From assembly GCA_022846095.1 (NCBI GenBank), contig AP025583.1, positions 2,294,001-2,358,000 of the forward strand: 64,000 nucleotides of DNA, in the 5' to 3' direction. The position numbers and the translations under genes were made by a program. The DNA is from Oscillospiraceae bacterium (GTDB taxonomy: Bacteria > Bacillota > Clostridia > Oscillospirales > Oscillospiraceae). The notes beneath the pieces were generated by a model. It was not told the origin of the DNA. It searched no databases and worked only from the letters and a program-made list of their open reading frames with translations. Within the stretch, counting starts at the first letter, position 1; every line of letters starts with the position of its first letter. Positions 33,614 to 41,180 of the stretch are shown here, piece by piece.

Positions 33614-34360
33614 ATGCTTCATTTTGCAATCTGTGACGACGACCCCGGCGAAACCGGGCTGATCCTGGCCGCGCTGGAGCGCTACCGGGCCGCGCGGCCC
33701 ACGCTGGAGTGGGCCGCCGCGTCCTACCCCTCCGCCCCGGCGCTGCTGGAGGCCCTGGACGGCGGGGCGCGGTTCGACCTCTACCTGCTGGACATCGTCA
33801 TGCCGGACATCGACGGCATCCAGGTGGCCGAGGAGCTGCGCCGCCGGGGCGCGGGGGGCGCGCTCGTCTTTTTCACCTCCTCCCCGGACTACGCGCTGGA
33901 GGCCTTCCGGGTGCGGGCCCTGCACTATCTGCTCAAGCCCGTGGCGGACGCGGAATTTTTCTCCGCCCTGGACGAGGCCTGCGCCCTCCCCCGCCAGCCC
34001 CAGGAGCGCTGGCTGCCCATCCACACGGCCCAGGGGGTGGTGCAGGTGCGCTACCGGGACATCTGCTATGTGGAGTGCATCCGCCACGTGCTCTGCTTCC
34101 ATCTGGCCGACGGCGCCGCCCTCAACAGCCGCAGCATCCGGGTCCCCTTCGCCGCGGCGGCGGCCCCCCTGCTGGAGGACGGGCGCTTCCTCCACGCCCA
34201 CAAATCCTTCATCCTCAACATGGAGCGGGTGAGCAGCCTCACCGCCGACTCCTTCCGCATGTCCGACGGGGCGCTCCTCCCCGTGCCCCGCAGCAAGTTC
34301 GCGGCGGTGCGGCGGACCTATCTGGACTTCCTCGCCCGGCAGGCCGGCGCGCAGGTATAG
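33614..34360 (+). CDS. LytTR family response regulator
   Basis: The 248-residue protein has an intact receiver (FAICDDDPGE acidic pocket, YLLDIVMPDIDG phosphoacceptor, HYLLKPVAD Lys) and a LytTR domain (ICYVECIRHVLCFHLADG, FLHAHKSFILNMERVSSL). The ATG at 33614 follows GGGAGG. It is a paralogue of the divergent regulator at 32636. No partner kinase is next to it. The terminator at 34413 ends the transcript. Confidence 0.92.
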   Translation: MLHFAICDDDPGETGLILAALERYRAARPTLEWAAASYPSAPALLEALDGGARFDLYLLDIVMPDIDGIQVAEELRRRGAGGALVFFTSSPDYALEAFRVRALHYLLKPVADAEFFSALDEACALPRQPQERWLPIHTAQGVVQVRYRDICYVECIRHVLCFHLADGAALNSRSIRVPFAAAAAPLLEDGRFLHAHKSFILNMERVSSLTADSFRMSDGALLPVPRSKFAAVRRTYLDFLARQAGAQV

Positions 34361-34412
34361 CCGCAACGCAGGCGGAAACTGCGCCCGATCCGCATCACTT
34401 TTTGACAGACTG

Positions 34413-34446
34413 AGACCCCCGGTTCACCAGAGTGAACCGGGGGTCT
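34413..34446. terminator. Bidirectional terminator
   Basis: A perfect 15-bp stem (AGACCCCCGGTTCAC with complement) and a 4-base loop lie between the convergent LytTR and Cys-rich protein genes. Confidence 0.88.
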
Positions 34447-34449
34447 TTC

Positions 34450-34755
34450 CTACGCTTCGCCGTCTTTTTGTCCCTTCATCCGCTCCACAATCTCCTGGAA
34501 GCGGGCGGTGATGTACCCGTAGTTCTCCTTCTTGTGGGGCAGCAGGCAGCTGCTGCAATCCTTGATCCCGTCCTTCGTGAACTGGAAGTTGCCGCCGCAG
34601 TCCTTTCCCAGCACGTAGAGCGGGCAGTAGCAGAACAGGCAGTTGAACTCCTCGGGGTGCCCGGTTTCGTGGCAGGGGAAGTACTCGCACTCCCGGTTGC
34701 AGAAGAAGGAAAAATGCTTTCCCTCCCAGTAGGGCTTCTCGGTTTCCTGCGCCAT
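34450..34755 (-). CDS. Cysteine-rich small domain protein
   Basis: The 101-residue protein contains CNRECEYFPCHETG, FNCLFCYCPLYVLGKDCGG and DCSSCLLPH, eleven Cys in all, in the order of the Cys-rich small domain family (PF04071). It probably binds metal or an Fe-S cluster; function is unknown, though the domain is seen near cobalamin genes in some genomes. An AAGGGAGAT-like site precedes the ATG at 34755. It stands alone between two terminators or gaps. Confidence 0.8.
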   Translation of the reverse strand: MAQETEKPYWEGKHFSFFCNRECEYFPCHETGHPEEFNCLFCYCPLYVLGKDCGGNFQFTKDGIKDCSSCLLPHKKENYGYITARFQEIVERMKGQKDGEA

Positions 34756-34822
34756 GGCCTTATCTCCCTTTTTTCAGAATGGATCCATCATAGCACAACA
34801 CGCGCCCGCCTTCAACCCGGCG

Positions 34823-36877
34823 TCACTCCCCGCGCAGGCTGCCGCTGAGCTTTGCGTAGATACTGTTGATCTCGATGGGCTTGGGGATGTGGGCGTTCAT
34901 GCCCACCGCCAGGCACCGCTCCTCGTCCTCCGCGAAGGCGTCGGCGGTCATGGCGAAGATGGGCACCTTGGCCGCGTCGGGCCGGTCCATGGCCCGGATG
35001 ATCTTCGTGGCCTCGTACCCGTCCATCCGTGGCATCTGGATGTCCATCAGGATCAGATCGTAGTACCCCACCGGGGAGGCGGCGAAGCGCTCCACGGCCT
35101 CCGCCCCGTCCGCCGCCGGCTCCAGCACCGCGCCCGCCGCGCCGATAAGCTCCACGGCGATCTCCCGGTTGAGCTCGTTGTCCTCCGCCAGCAGGAAGGT
35201 CTTGCCGCTGAAATCGTAATGGCGCTCGCCGCTGCGCAGGAAGCGCTCCTCCTCCCGCCCCAGCACATAGCGGTTCAGACCCTGGAGCAGCGTGGAGCGG
35301 AACAGGGGTTTTGGCAAAAAGCCGTTGGCGCCCGCCGCCAGCGCCTCCTCCTCGATCTCCGTCCAGTCGTAGGCAGAGGCGATGAGGATGGGCACGCTTG
35401 CGCCCACCCTGCGGCGGATCTGCTGCACCGTCTCCACCCCGTCCTGGCCCGGCATCTTCCAGTCCACGATGACCGCGTCCAGATCCTCGCCCCGCTGGTG
35501 GGCCAGGGACACCAGCTCCACCGCCGCCCGGCCGCTGTCCACCCACCGGGCCTCCACGCCGCACGCCCGGAGCATCTCCACGGTGTACTCGCACATCACG
35601 TCGTCGTCGTCCGCCACCAGCACCTTGATCCCCGGGAAGCGCCATTCGCCCGGCTCCTGGGCCTCAATCCGCAGCGGCAGAGAGACGGTAAAGGTGCTTC
35701 CCCTGCCCCACTCGCTCTCCACGGTGACGGCGCCGCCCATCATCTCCACAATTCTTTGGGTGATGGCCATGCCCAGCCCGCTGCCCTCGGTCTTGTCCAC
35801 CCGGTTGTCCCGCTCCCGCGTGAAGGCGTCGAAGATATGCGCCAGGAACTCCGGCCGGATGCCCATGCCGGTGTCGGAGAAGGTAAAGCGGAACCGGGCC
35901 TCCCCCGGCCGGTCCTGGGGGGCCTCCTCCACGTCCACGGTGATGCGCCCGCCCTCCGGGGTGAACTTGGAGGCGTTGGAGAGGATGTTGATAAAGACCT
36001 GCCGCAGACGCAGGGAGTCGCAGGAGAACCGCTCGTGCACCACGTTGTGCAGCCGGATGGAGAACTGCTGGCCCCGCGACTTTATCATGGGCTGGATGAT
36101 GGCGATGACGTTTTCCAGCACCTCGGGCAGCAGCATGGCGTCGCTGCGCAGGGCCATCTTCCCGCTCTCGATTTTGGACATGTCCAGCACGTCGTTGATG
36201 AGCCCCAGCAGATGCTGGCTGGAGAGGGCGATTTTTTTCAGGCAGCTGTGCACCTTGTCCGGGTTGTCCAGATGGGCGGCGGCGATCTCCGTCATGCCCA
36301 CGATGGCGTTCATCGGGGTGCGGATGTCGTGGGACATGCGGGAGAGGAAGTCTGATTTGGCCCGGCTGGCGCTCTCCGCCGCAGCCAGCGCCCGCCTGAG
36401 CTGCTCCGCCTGCTCCTCCAGCTGCTTTTGCAGCTGCTTCTGCTCCACCGCCTCGGTGACGTCGGTGATCACGGTATAGGAGACCTGCCTGCCGTCAATC
36501 ATCTCCTGCGTAAAGGTGCCCGTCATCCTCACCCAGGCCGTCCCGCCCCCCTTGACGGGCATACGCGTGAGAATACTAAACCCCGGGTCTCCGTTCGTCA
36601 GGGCCTGAAGGGTGGCCTTGCGGATCGCCTCCAGCTCCTCCAAACACCCGTGGTAGGTGTAAAAAGCAACCGGGTTATTGTGAAACAGGGCCTCGTACTC
36701 AGCCCTCGGATAACCGATGATCTTATAATAGAAGTCGTTGCCCCACACCATCGTAAAGCACTCGTCCAGCAGGTGCTTGCTCACGCTGACCTGCATCGCG
36801 CTCATCAGCGTATCGTACTCGTAGCTCGAAGTACCCGCCGCGTAAACGCCCGGGCCCTCGGACGGATTTTCCGCCAT
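34823..36877 (-). CDS. Hybrid sensor histidine kinase (PAS-HisKA-HATPase-REC-REC)
   Basis: The 684-residue soluble protein has a PAS domain (about 25-140) and a coiled coil (140-170). HisKA follows with SRMSHDIRTPMNAIVGM, then HATPase (FINILSNASKFTPEGG, FSDTGMGI, GSGLGMAITQRIVEMM). Two receivers come last, with phosphoacceptors in AVIVDWKMPGQDG and LILMDIQMPRMDG. No Hpt or output domain is attached, so it must pass phosphate to a separate protein. The ATG at 36877 follows AAGGAG; the upstream GTG at 36907 is less well placed. It is divergent from the GntR-type gene. Confidence 0.92.
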   Translation of the reverse strand: MAENPSEGPGVYAAGTSSYEYDTLMSAMQVSVSKHLLDECFTMVWGNDFYYKIIGYPRAEYEALFHNNPVAFYTYHGCLEELEAIRKATLQALTNGDPGFSILTRMPVKGGGTAWVRMTGTFTQEMIDGRQVSYTVITDVTEAVEQKQLQKQLEEQAEQLRRALAAAESASRAKSDFLSRMSHDIRTPMNAIVGMTEIAAAHLDNPDKVHSCLKKIALSSQHLLGLINDVLDMSKIESGKMALRSDAMLLPEVLENVIAIIQPMIKSRGQQFSIRLHNVVHERFSCDSLRLRQVFINILSNASKFTPEGGRITVDVEEAPQDRPGEARFRFTFSDTGMGIRPEFLAHIFDAFTRERDNRVDKTEGSGLGMAITQRIVEMMGGAVTVESEWGRGSTFTVSLPLRIEAQEPGEWRFPGIKVLVADDDDVMCEYTVEMLRACGVEARWVDSGRAAVELVSLAHQRGEDLDAVIVDWKMPGQDGVETVQQIRRRVGASVPILIASAYDWTEIEEEALAAGANGFLPKPLFRSTLLQGLNRYVLGREEERFLRSGERHYDFSGKTFLLAEDNELNREIAVELIGAAGAVLEPAADGAEAVERFAASPVGYYDLILMDIQMPRMDGYEATKIIRAMDRPDAAKVPIFAMTADAFAEDEERCLAVGMNAHIPKPIEINSIYAKLSGSLRGE

Positions 36878-37012
36878 ATTCTCGCTCTCCTTCTCCCTAA
36901 CCCGCACATGTCTCCGACCGGAACCATATCCCCAGGTGCGCCGCCACTGTGTTCATGTATATATATTTTTATGTTATTCTATCAAAGCCGGGGCGGTTTC
37001 GCAACCCCCACA

Positions 37013-37041
37013 TGGATTTCTCCCGGAGAAACTGCTATAAT
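37013..37041 (+). promoter_or_regulatory. Promoter of the double-wHTH regulator
   Basis: TATAAT at 37036-37041 is perfect; the -35 17 bp upstream (TGGATT) matches poorly, so an activator may be needed. Confidence 0.5.
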
Positions 37042-37070
37042 GAAAAAAACCGCAGTTGAGGAGGCCCGCC

Positions 37071-38471
37071 GTGCAGTACGGAAGATACCGCCTAATCTAT
37101 GAAAACTACAGATCTCAGATTGAATTCGGCCACTACCGGCAGGGCGACACCCTGCCCACCATCGAGCAGCTGTGCACCGTCTTCAGCGCGGCCCCCCAGA
37201 CGGTGCGCAAAGCCCTTTTGCAGCTCCAGGAGGAGGGCTTCATCCGCCTGTCCCCCGGGCGGAAAACCGCGGTGGTCTACGGCGCGCGGTGTGAGGAGTG
37301 CCAGGCACGCCGCCAGGACTACTACCTGGCCAGGCGGGACGCCATGCAGGACCTGACCCCGGTCATCCTCACGCTGCTGATCCCCCTTATGTCCGAGGGA
37401 TGCCGCCGGCTGCAGCCCCAGGCGCTGCTGCGCATCCGGCGCGCCGCGGCCGAGCCGGAGGAGGGGGCCTTTTACATCGCCTTTATCAGCGGGCTGGAGA
37501 TGATCCTGACGCTGAAAAACCGTCTGGCCCTGGATCTGTACTACGAGCTGGTGTCCTTTTACCGCTTCCCCCACTTCCTCTATCGGCGCATCCCGTCCGA
37601 GCCCCTGTCACGGCGGTTCGACGCGCTGTCCGCCCAGGCCGTGGAGGCCTGCGTCCGGTGCGACCGCGGGGCCCTGTTCGGCGTCTTTATGGACGTACAG
37701 CGCCTGTTCCGCGATATTTTGCAGGCTTTCGTTCGCCTGGCGGAGGAGGAGCGGCCCCAGCAGGAGCAGGTGCCCTTCCGCTGGCAGGTCTACCGGGATC
37801 GGCCCCAGCAGTGCTACTCCATCGCGGCGCGGCTCATCGAGGACGTCTATATCAGCGGGGCGTACGCGTCGGGGGCGTTCCTGCCCTCCTACTCCGCCCT
37901 GTCCAAGTCCCTGCCGGTCTCCCTGAGTACGGTGCGCAGGGCGGTGGCCCTGCTGGAGCGGCTGGGGGTGGCCGCCGCCATCCAGGGCGTGGGCACCCAG
38001 GTGCGCGCCGCACCCCCGGATCCCGGCGCGGCGCCCCCCGCCCCGCCGGAGCGGCTCGTGTCCATGTTCCAACAGGCCCTGCAGCTCATCCGGCTGACCC
38101 TGGAACCCACGCTGGCCCGGTTCTTCCCCGCGCTCGACGGGCAGCGGGCCTCCGCCTGCCTGGAGGCGCTGTACGCCTGCCAAACACAGGGCGCCGGCTT
38201 CCGCCCCCTGTACCACTGCCTGGACCACCTGCTGGGCGGCGAGGCGGGCCGTCCGGCGGGGGAGATCTGGAACAAGCTGTACGAGGTCCTGCTGCTGGGC
38301 CTGCCCCTGCTGGAGGCGCCCGCCGTGCTGGAGCCCCTGGCCGGGCGGCTGGCCGCGCGCACCGGCGGGCTGATCCGGGGGTTGGAGGCGCGGGACGCGG
38401 CGCTCTTCCGCGACAGCCTGGAGGGCTTCCTCCGCCTGGGGCAGGCCGCGGCGGAGGCCGCCGCCCAATAA
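37071..38471 (+). CDS. Regulator with two GntR-type winged helices
   Basis: The 466-residue protein starts with a GntR wHTH (GDTLPTIEQLCTVFSAAPQT, VRKALLQLQEEGFIRLSPG). It has a mostly helical middle, then a second wHTH at about 245-315 (GAFLPSYSALSKSLPVSLST, VRRAVALLERLGVAAAIQGV), and another helical tail. Two DNA-binding heads each followed by a helical part look like an internal duplication in one chain. The GTG at 37071 follows GAGGAGG. Target and ligand are unknown; it is divergent from the hybrid kinase. Confidence 0.85.
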   Translation: MQYGRYRLIYENYRSQIEFGHYRQGDTLPTIEQLCTVFSAAPQTVRKALLQLQEEGFIRLSPGRKTAVVYGARCEECQARRQDYYLARRDAMQDLTPVILTLLIPLMSEGCRRLQPQALLRIRRAAAEPEEGAFYIAFISGLEMILTLKNRLALDLYYELVSFYRFPHFLYRRIPSEPLSRRFDALSAQAVEACVRCDRGALFGVFMDVQRLFRDILQAFVRLAEEERPQQEQVPFRWQVYRDRPQQCYSIAARLIEDVYISGAYASGAFLPSYSALSKSLPVSLSTVRRAVALLERLGVAAAIQGVGTQVRAAPPDPGAAPPAPPERLVSMFQQALQLIRLTLEPTLARFFPALDGQRASACLEALYACQTQGAGFRPLYHCLDHLLGGEAGRPAGEIWNKLYEVLLLGLPLLEAPAVLEPLAGRLAARTGGLIRGLEARDAALFRDSLEGFLRLGQAAAEAAAQ

Positions 38472-38669
38472 AATCCGTCCCTATGGGCATCGCCTGTGCA
38501 ACCTGTCTATTCCGGCCCATACAAAATTCCTTCCGCCTCCCCCGCCGCCTGCTCCCCCCGGGCGAAAGCCTGGCCGGCACCGTGGCCCGGGTGAACCCCT
38601 TATCCTGGCGATCCGGCCCAAATCGCCGCCGGGATTGCCCATGTGGCGGGGCAGGGAAAAAATTAGGGC

Positions 38670-38724
38670 TTGACACAGGGAGAATTCTCCTGTATGCTAT
38701 CCCTACAGTTAGCTTTCGCTAACT
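38670..38724 (+). promoter_or_regulatory. Iron-locus promoter with DtxR-type operator
   Basis: TTGACA (38670-38675) and TATGCT (38693-38698) are 17 bp apart. The dyad AGTTAGCTTTCGCTAACT (38707-38724) covers the start of the transcript and shares the TTAGY-N4-RCTAA core with the feo and ZIP sites. The rest of the 281-bp gap 38472-38752 shows nothing recognisable. Confidence 0.8.
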
Positions 38725-38752
38725 ATCGGCGGGTAAGCAGCAGGAGGTTGCC

Positions 38753-38983
38753 ATGTGCGGTCATTGCCAACACGGAGAATACCCCCACGAACACGGCTGC
38801 TGCGGGGGCCGCTGCTGCCGCCGTCTACCGCGCCTTCCGCCAGGCGGTATCCGAGGGCGGACAGCGGGAGGGTTTCCTCTTCGAACTGCCCAGGCTGTGG
38901 AACGGCTGGACCTCGCCAGAGCCGCCTTTTTTCTTGGCACTGAGTTAGTTTTCACTAATCAACGATTGGAGATGCTTGCGTGA
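38753..38983 (+). CDS. Small Cys/His-rich protein, frame possibly broken
   Basis: AGGAGG (38742-38747) places the start at ATG 38753. The first 22 residues contain six Cys and four His (MCGHCQHGEYPHEH, then GCCGGRCC), a likely metal-binding head. The frame runs on to TGA 38981-38983, overlapping the next start (GTGA). After about 38825 the strong third-position GC signal moves to another frame (VYRAFRQAVSEGGQREGFLF, ending 38948), so a frameshift may separate the head from its natural tail. I do not recognise a family. Confidence 0.45.
   Translation: MCGHCQHGEYPHEHGCCGGRCCRRLPRLPPGGIRGRTAGGFPLRTAQAVERLDLARAAFFLGTELVFTNQRLEMLA
38934..38961 (+). promoter_or_regulatory. Second iron-responsive promoter within the locus
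   Basis: TTGGCA (38934-38939) and TAATCA (38956-38961) are 16 bp apart and straddle the dyad TTAGT-TTTC-ACTAA (38945-38958). It would drive the DUF3793 and flavodoxin genes separately under the same repressor. Confidence 0.55.
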
Positions 38984-39543
38984 CCTTTGAAGAATCGCTG
39001 ATTGAGCACTGTTCCCCCACCCTGGCCGGGATGAAGGTGGCCAGCCTGTACCGCTACTCCCCCGGGGACAGCCGCCAGTTCGGGCTGCAATACAAGCTTT
39101 GGCGGGAGTGGTTCGCGCGCCTGGGGCTGAAGCTGGTCATCCTGAAGGGGTGCCGGGAGACCGGCTCCTACCTGCTCTACCTGTACCGGGAGGACGCCCT
39201 GCGGCGACTCCTGGCCCGGCCGGACGTGTGCGGCTACCTGTCCTGCCTGGACTACGACCCGGGCGCGGGCCACCGCGCCCTGCTGCGGCAGCTCGCCCGC
39301 AGGCTCTGCCTGGAGCGGGAGTTCCCCCACGAGATCGGTATTTTCCTGGGCTATCCCCTCGCCGACGTGCAGGGCTTTATCCAAAACAAGGGCAGGAACT
39401 ACACCTGCTGCGGCTGCTGGAAGAGCTACGGGGATCCCAGGATCGCCCGCCGGCGCTTCAACCGCTACCGGGCCTGCACCGCATTTTACAAACGGCGGTA
39501 CGCCGGCGGCACCCCCATCACACAGCTCATCAAGGCCGCGTAG
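38980..39543 (+). CDS. DUF3793 family protein
   Basis: The 187-residue protein fits DUF3793: EHCSPTLAGMKVASLYRY, LVILKGCRETGSYLLYLYR, FPHEIGIFLGYPLADVQGFI and KGRNYTCCGCWKSYGDP near the end. The start is GTG at 38980 with TGGAG at 38967-38971; no ATG fits the family start. Proteins of this family are often next to a flavodoxin, as here (gap 33 bp). Function is unknown; the operator suggests iron-limited expression. Confidence 0.85.
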   Translation: MTFEESLIEHCSPTLAGMKVASLYRYSPGDSRQFGLQYKLWREWFARLGLKLVILKGCRETGSYLLYLYREDALRRLLARPDVCGYLSCLDYDPGAGHRALLRQLARRLCLEREFPHEIGIFLGYPLADVQGFIQNKGRNYTCCGCWKSYGDPRIARRRFNRYRACTAFYKRRYAGGTPITQLIKAA

Positions 39544-39576
39544 CGCCGCCACTTAATTATGAAAGGACTGATTTCC

Positions 39577-40008
39577 ATGAGCAAAATTGCCATCGTCTAC
39601 TGGAGCGGAACCGGCAACACGGAAAAAATGGCCGACTGCGTCGCGGAGGGCGTCCAGGGCGCGGGGGGCGAAGCGCAACGCTTCACCCCCGCGGAGTTCG
39701 ACGCCTCCCAGCTCGGCGCGTTCGGCGCGGTGGCCTTCGGCTGCCCCTCCATGGGTTCCGAGCAGCTGGAGGAGTCCGAGTTCGAGCCCATGTTCGCCGG
39801 GCTGGAGGGCTCCCTGGGCGGCAAAAAGATCGCCCTGTTCGGCTCCTACGGCTGGGGCGACGGCCAGTGGATGCGGGATTGGTGCGCGCGCTGCGGGGCC
39901 GCCGGCGCCAACCTCTACGACGAGGAGGGCCTCATTGCCAACGAGACCCCCAACGCCGGCGCCCAGGACGCCTGCCGCGCGCTGGGCCGCGGCCTGGCGG
40001 GCTGGTAG
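39577..40008 (+). CDS. Flavodoxin
   Basis: The 143-residue protein has the FMN phosphate loop VYWSGTGNTEKMA, the FGCPSMGSEQLEESEF aromatic/acidic loop and FGSYGWGDGQWM, all standard for short-chain flavodoxins. Flavodoxin replaces ferredoxin when iron is scarce, which agrees with the DtxR-type operator upstream. The ATG at 39577 follows AAAGGA; the ATG at 39559 lies before that site and is less likely. Confidence 0.92.
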   Translation: MSKIAIVYWSGTGNTEKMADCVAEGVQGAGGEAQRFTPAEFDASQLGAFGAVAFGCPSMGSEQLEESEFEPMFAGLEGSLGGKKIALFGSYGWGDGQWMRDWCARCGAAGANLYDEEGLIANETPNAGAQDACRALGRGLAGW

Positions 40009-40073
40009 TACGGCCCCGCCATCAAAACACGTTCCCCCGCCCCCTGCGGGCGATTCACTTCCTTCCTTGTTAA

Positions 40074-40115
40074 GGGCCCCGAACGGACGCCATGCCGTTC
40101 GGGGCCCGACTCTTT
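40074..40115. terminator. Bidirectional terminator
   Basis: A perfect 13-bp stem (GGGCCCCGAACGG with complement, 40074-40086 and 40095-40107) and a T run end both the flavodoxin and the convergent dtxR transcripts. Confidence 0.88.
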
Positions 40116-40484
40116 TTATCTGTTCCTCTGCGCGTGCTCCTTAATTCTCTGGAACGTCTCCTCGCTGAGGTCGTGCTCCACCTTGCACGCGTCCGCGGCG
40201 GCCACCTCTTCGCCGACGCCCAGCCGGACAAAAAACTCCGTAAGCAGGCGGTGCCGCTCGTAAATCCGCTGGGCCACCTCCTGCCCCGGGGGCAGCAGGG
40301 TGATCAGCCCGTCCTCGTCCATCTCGATATAGCCGCTTTCCCGCAGCTTCTTCATCGCCACGCTGACGCTGGGCTTGGAGAAATGCAGCTCGTTGGCAAT
40401 ATCGATGGAGCGGACCATCCCGTTGCGCTCCCTCAGGCTCAGAATCGCTTCCAGATAATCTTCCGCCGACTCGTAAATCTTCAT
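40116..40484 (-). CDS. DtxR/MntR family metal-dependent repressor
   Basis: The 122-residue protein has the DtxR winged helix (ESAEDYLEAILSLRER, SIDIANELHFSKPSVSVAMK) and the metal-binding dimerisation domain (RHRLLTEFFVRLGVG, ADACKVEHDLSEETF with Cys, Glu and His ligands). It lacks the C-terminal SH3-like domain, as in MntR-size proteins. It is flanked by flavodoxin and feo genes, and TTAGY-N4-RCTAA dyads mark all nearby promoters, so it is the likely Fe(II) repressor of the locus. Confidence 0.92.
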   Translation of the reverse strand: MKIYESAEDYLEAILSLRERNGMVRSIDIANELHFSKPSVSVAMKKLRESGYIEMDEDGLITLLPPGQEVAQRIYERHRLLTEFFVRLGVGEEVAAADACKVEHDLSEETFQRIKEHAQRNR

Positions 40485-40521
40485 AAATCCGCACCCGTCC
40501 TTTCATAGGCCTGTCTATAGA

Positions 40522-40554
40522 TTAGCATAAACTCACCGGTCTGACAAGAAATGA
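40522..40554 (-). promoter_or_regulatory. dtxR promoter with imperfect operator
   Basis: On the - strand a TTGTCA box lies 17 bp from TAATCT. The -10 region overlaps TTAGC-ATAA-ACTCA (40522-40535), which matches the operator core in nine of ten arm bases. Autoregulation is likely. Confidence 0.5.
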
Positions 40555-40566
40555 TAGGAAAAGGGA

Positions 40567-40626
40567 TTGACAAATTCAGTTAGTTGATGTAAACTCAAAC
40601 CGTCTCAGAGGTTAGACGCTTCTAAC
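40567..40626 (+). promoter_or_regulatory. feo operon promoter with two DtxR-type sites
   Basis: TTGACA (40567-40572) and TAAACT (40590-40595) are 17 bp apart. An imperfect site (TTAGT-TGAT-GTAAA, 40580-40593) covers the spacer, and a perfect dyad GTTAGACGCTTCTAAC (40611-40626) lies just downstream of the start. Confidence 0.75.
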
Positions 40627-40647
40627 TTCTATATAAGGAGGAGTAGA

Positions 40648-40860
40648 ATGATGCCCTTAACAATGGCGAAGACCGGTGAGACCGTTACCATCCGTAAAAT
40701 CACCGGCAAGGATGAAATCCGGCAGCACCTTGCGGAGCTGGGCTTCGTGGTGGACGCAATGGTGACGGTGGTCAGCGAGCTGGCCGGCAATCTCATTCTA
40801 CAGGTCAAGGACAGCCGGATCGCGTTGGACAAGACCATGGCCAACCGGATCATGATTTGA
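40648..40860 (+). CDS. feoA: FeoA family protein (first copy)
   Basis: The 70-residue protein has the FeoA SH3-like fold pattern (GETVTIRKITGKDEIRQHLA, ELGFVVDAMVTVV). It is a cytosolic accessory of FeoB ferrous iron uptake. AAGGAGGAG precedes the ATG. It is the first gene of the feo operon; a second FeoA follows after 13 bp. Confidence 0.9.
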   Translation: MMPLTMAKTGETVTIRKITGKDEIRQHLAELGFVVDAMVTVVSELAGNLILQVKDSRIALDKTMANRIMI

Positions 40861-40873
40861 GAGGAGTGTGTGT

Positions 40874-41095
40874 ATGAGGACTCTGCGAGAGGCCAAGGTG
40901 GGCGACACCGTCACGGTGGTCAAGCTCCACGGCGAGGGGGCGGTCAAGCGCCGCATCATGGATATGGGCATTACCAAGGGCACCGATCTCCACGTGCGCA
41001 AGGTGGCCCCCCTGGGCGACCCCATGGAGCTCAATGTGCGCGGCTATGAGCTTTCCGTAAGGAAGGCGGACGCCGAGATGATCGAGATCGCGTAG
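40874..41095 (+). CDS. feoA: FeoA family protein (second copy)
   Basis: The 73-residue protein is a clearer FeoA (AKVGDTVTVVKLHGEGAVKR, RIMDMGITKGTDLHVRKVAP, LGDPMELNVRGYELSVRK). The ATG at 40874 follows GAGGAG; the GTG at 40868 would put the ribosome binding site too close. Two different FeoA proteins before FeoB are common in Clostridia. Confidence 0.92.
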   Translation: MRTLREAKVGDTVTVVKLHGEGAVKRRIMDMGITKGTDLHVRKVAPLGDPMELNVRGYELSVRKADAEMIEIA

Positions 41096-41142
41096 GGCGG
41101 TCTTTCCCGGGCGGCGCGGCCGCCTGTTTTTCAGGTCAAGCG

Positions 41143-41156
41143 TTAGTCTTGACTAA
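41143..41156 (+). promoter_or_regulatory. DtxR-type operator before feoB
   Basis: TTAGT-CTTG-ACTAA is a perfect dyad 25 bp before the feoB ATG, in the gap between feoA2 and feoB. It suggests a separate, iron-controlled start for feoB; the -10/-35 boxes here are not clear. Confidence 0.65.
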
Positions 41157-41180
41157 TAAGAGAGAAGGGAGTCTGAGTCG

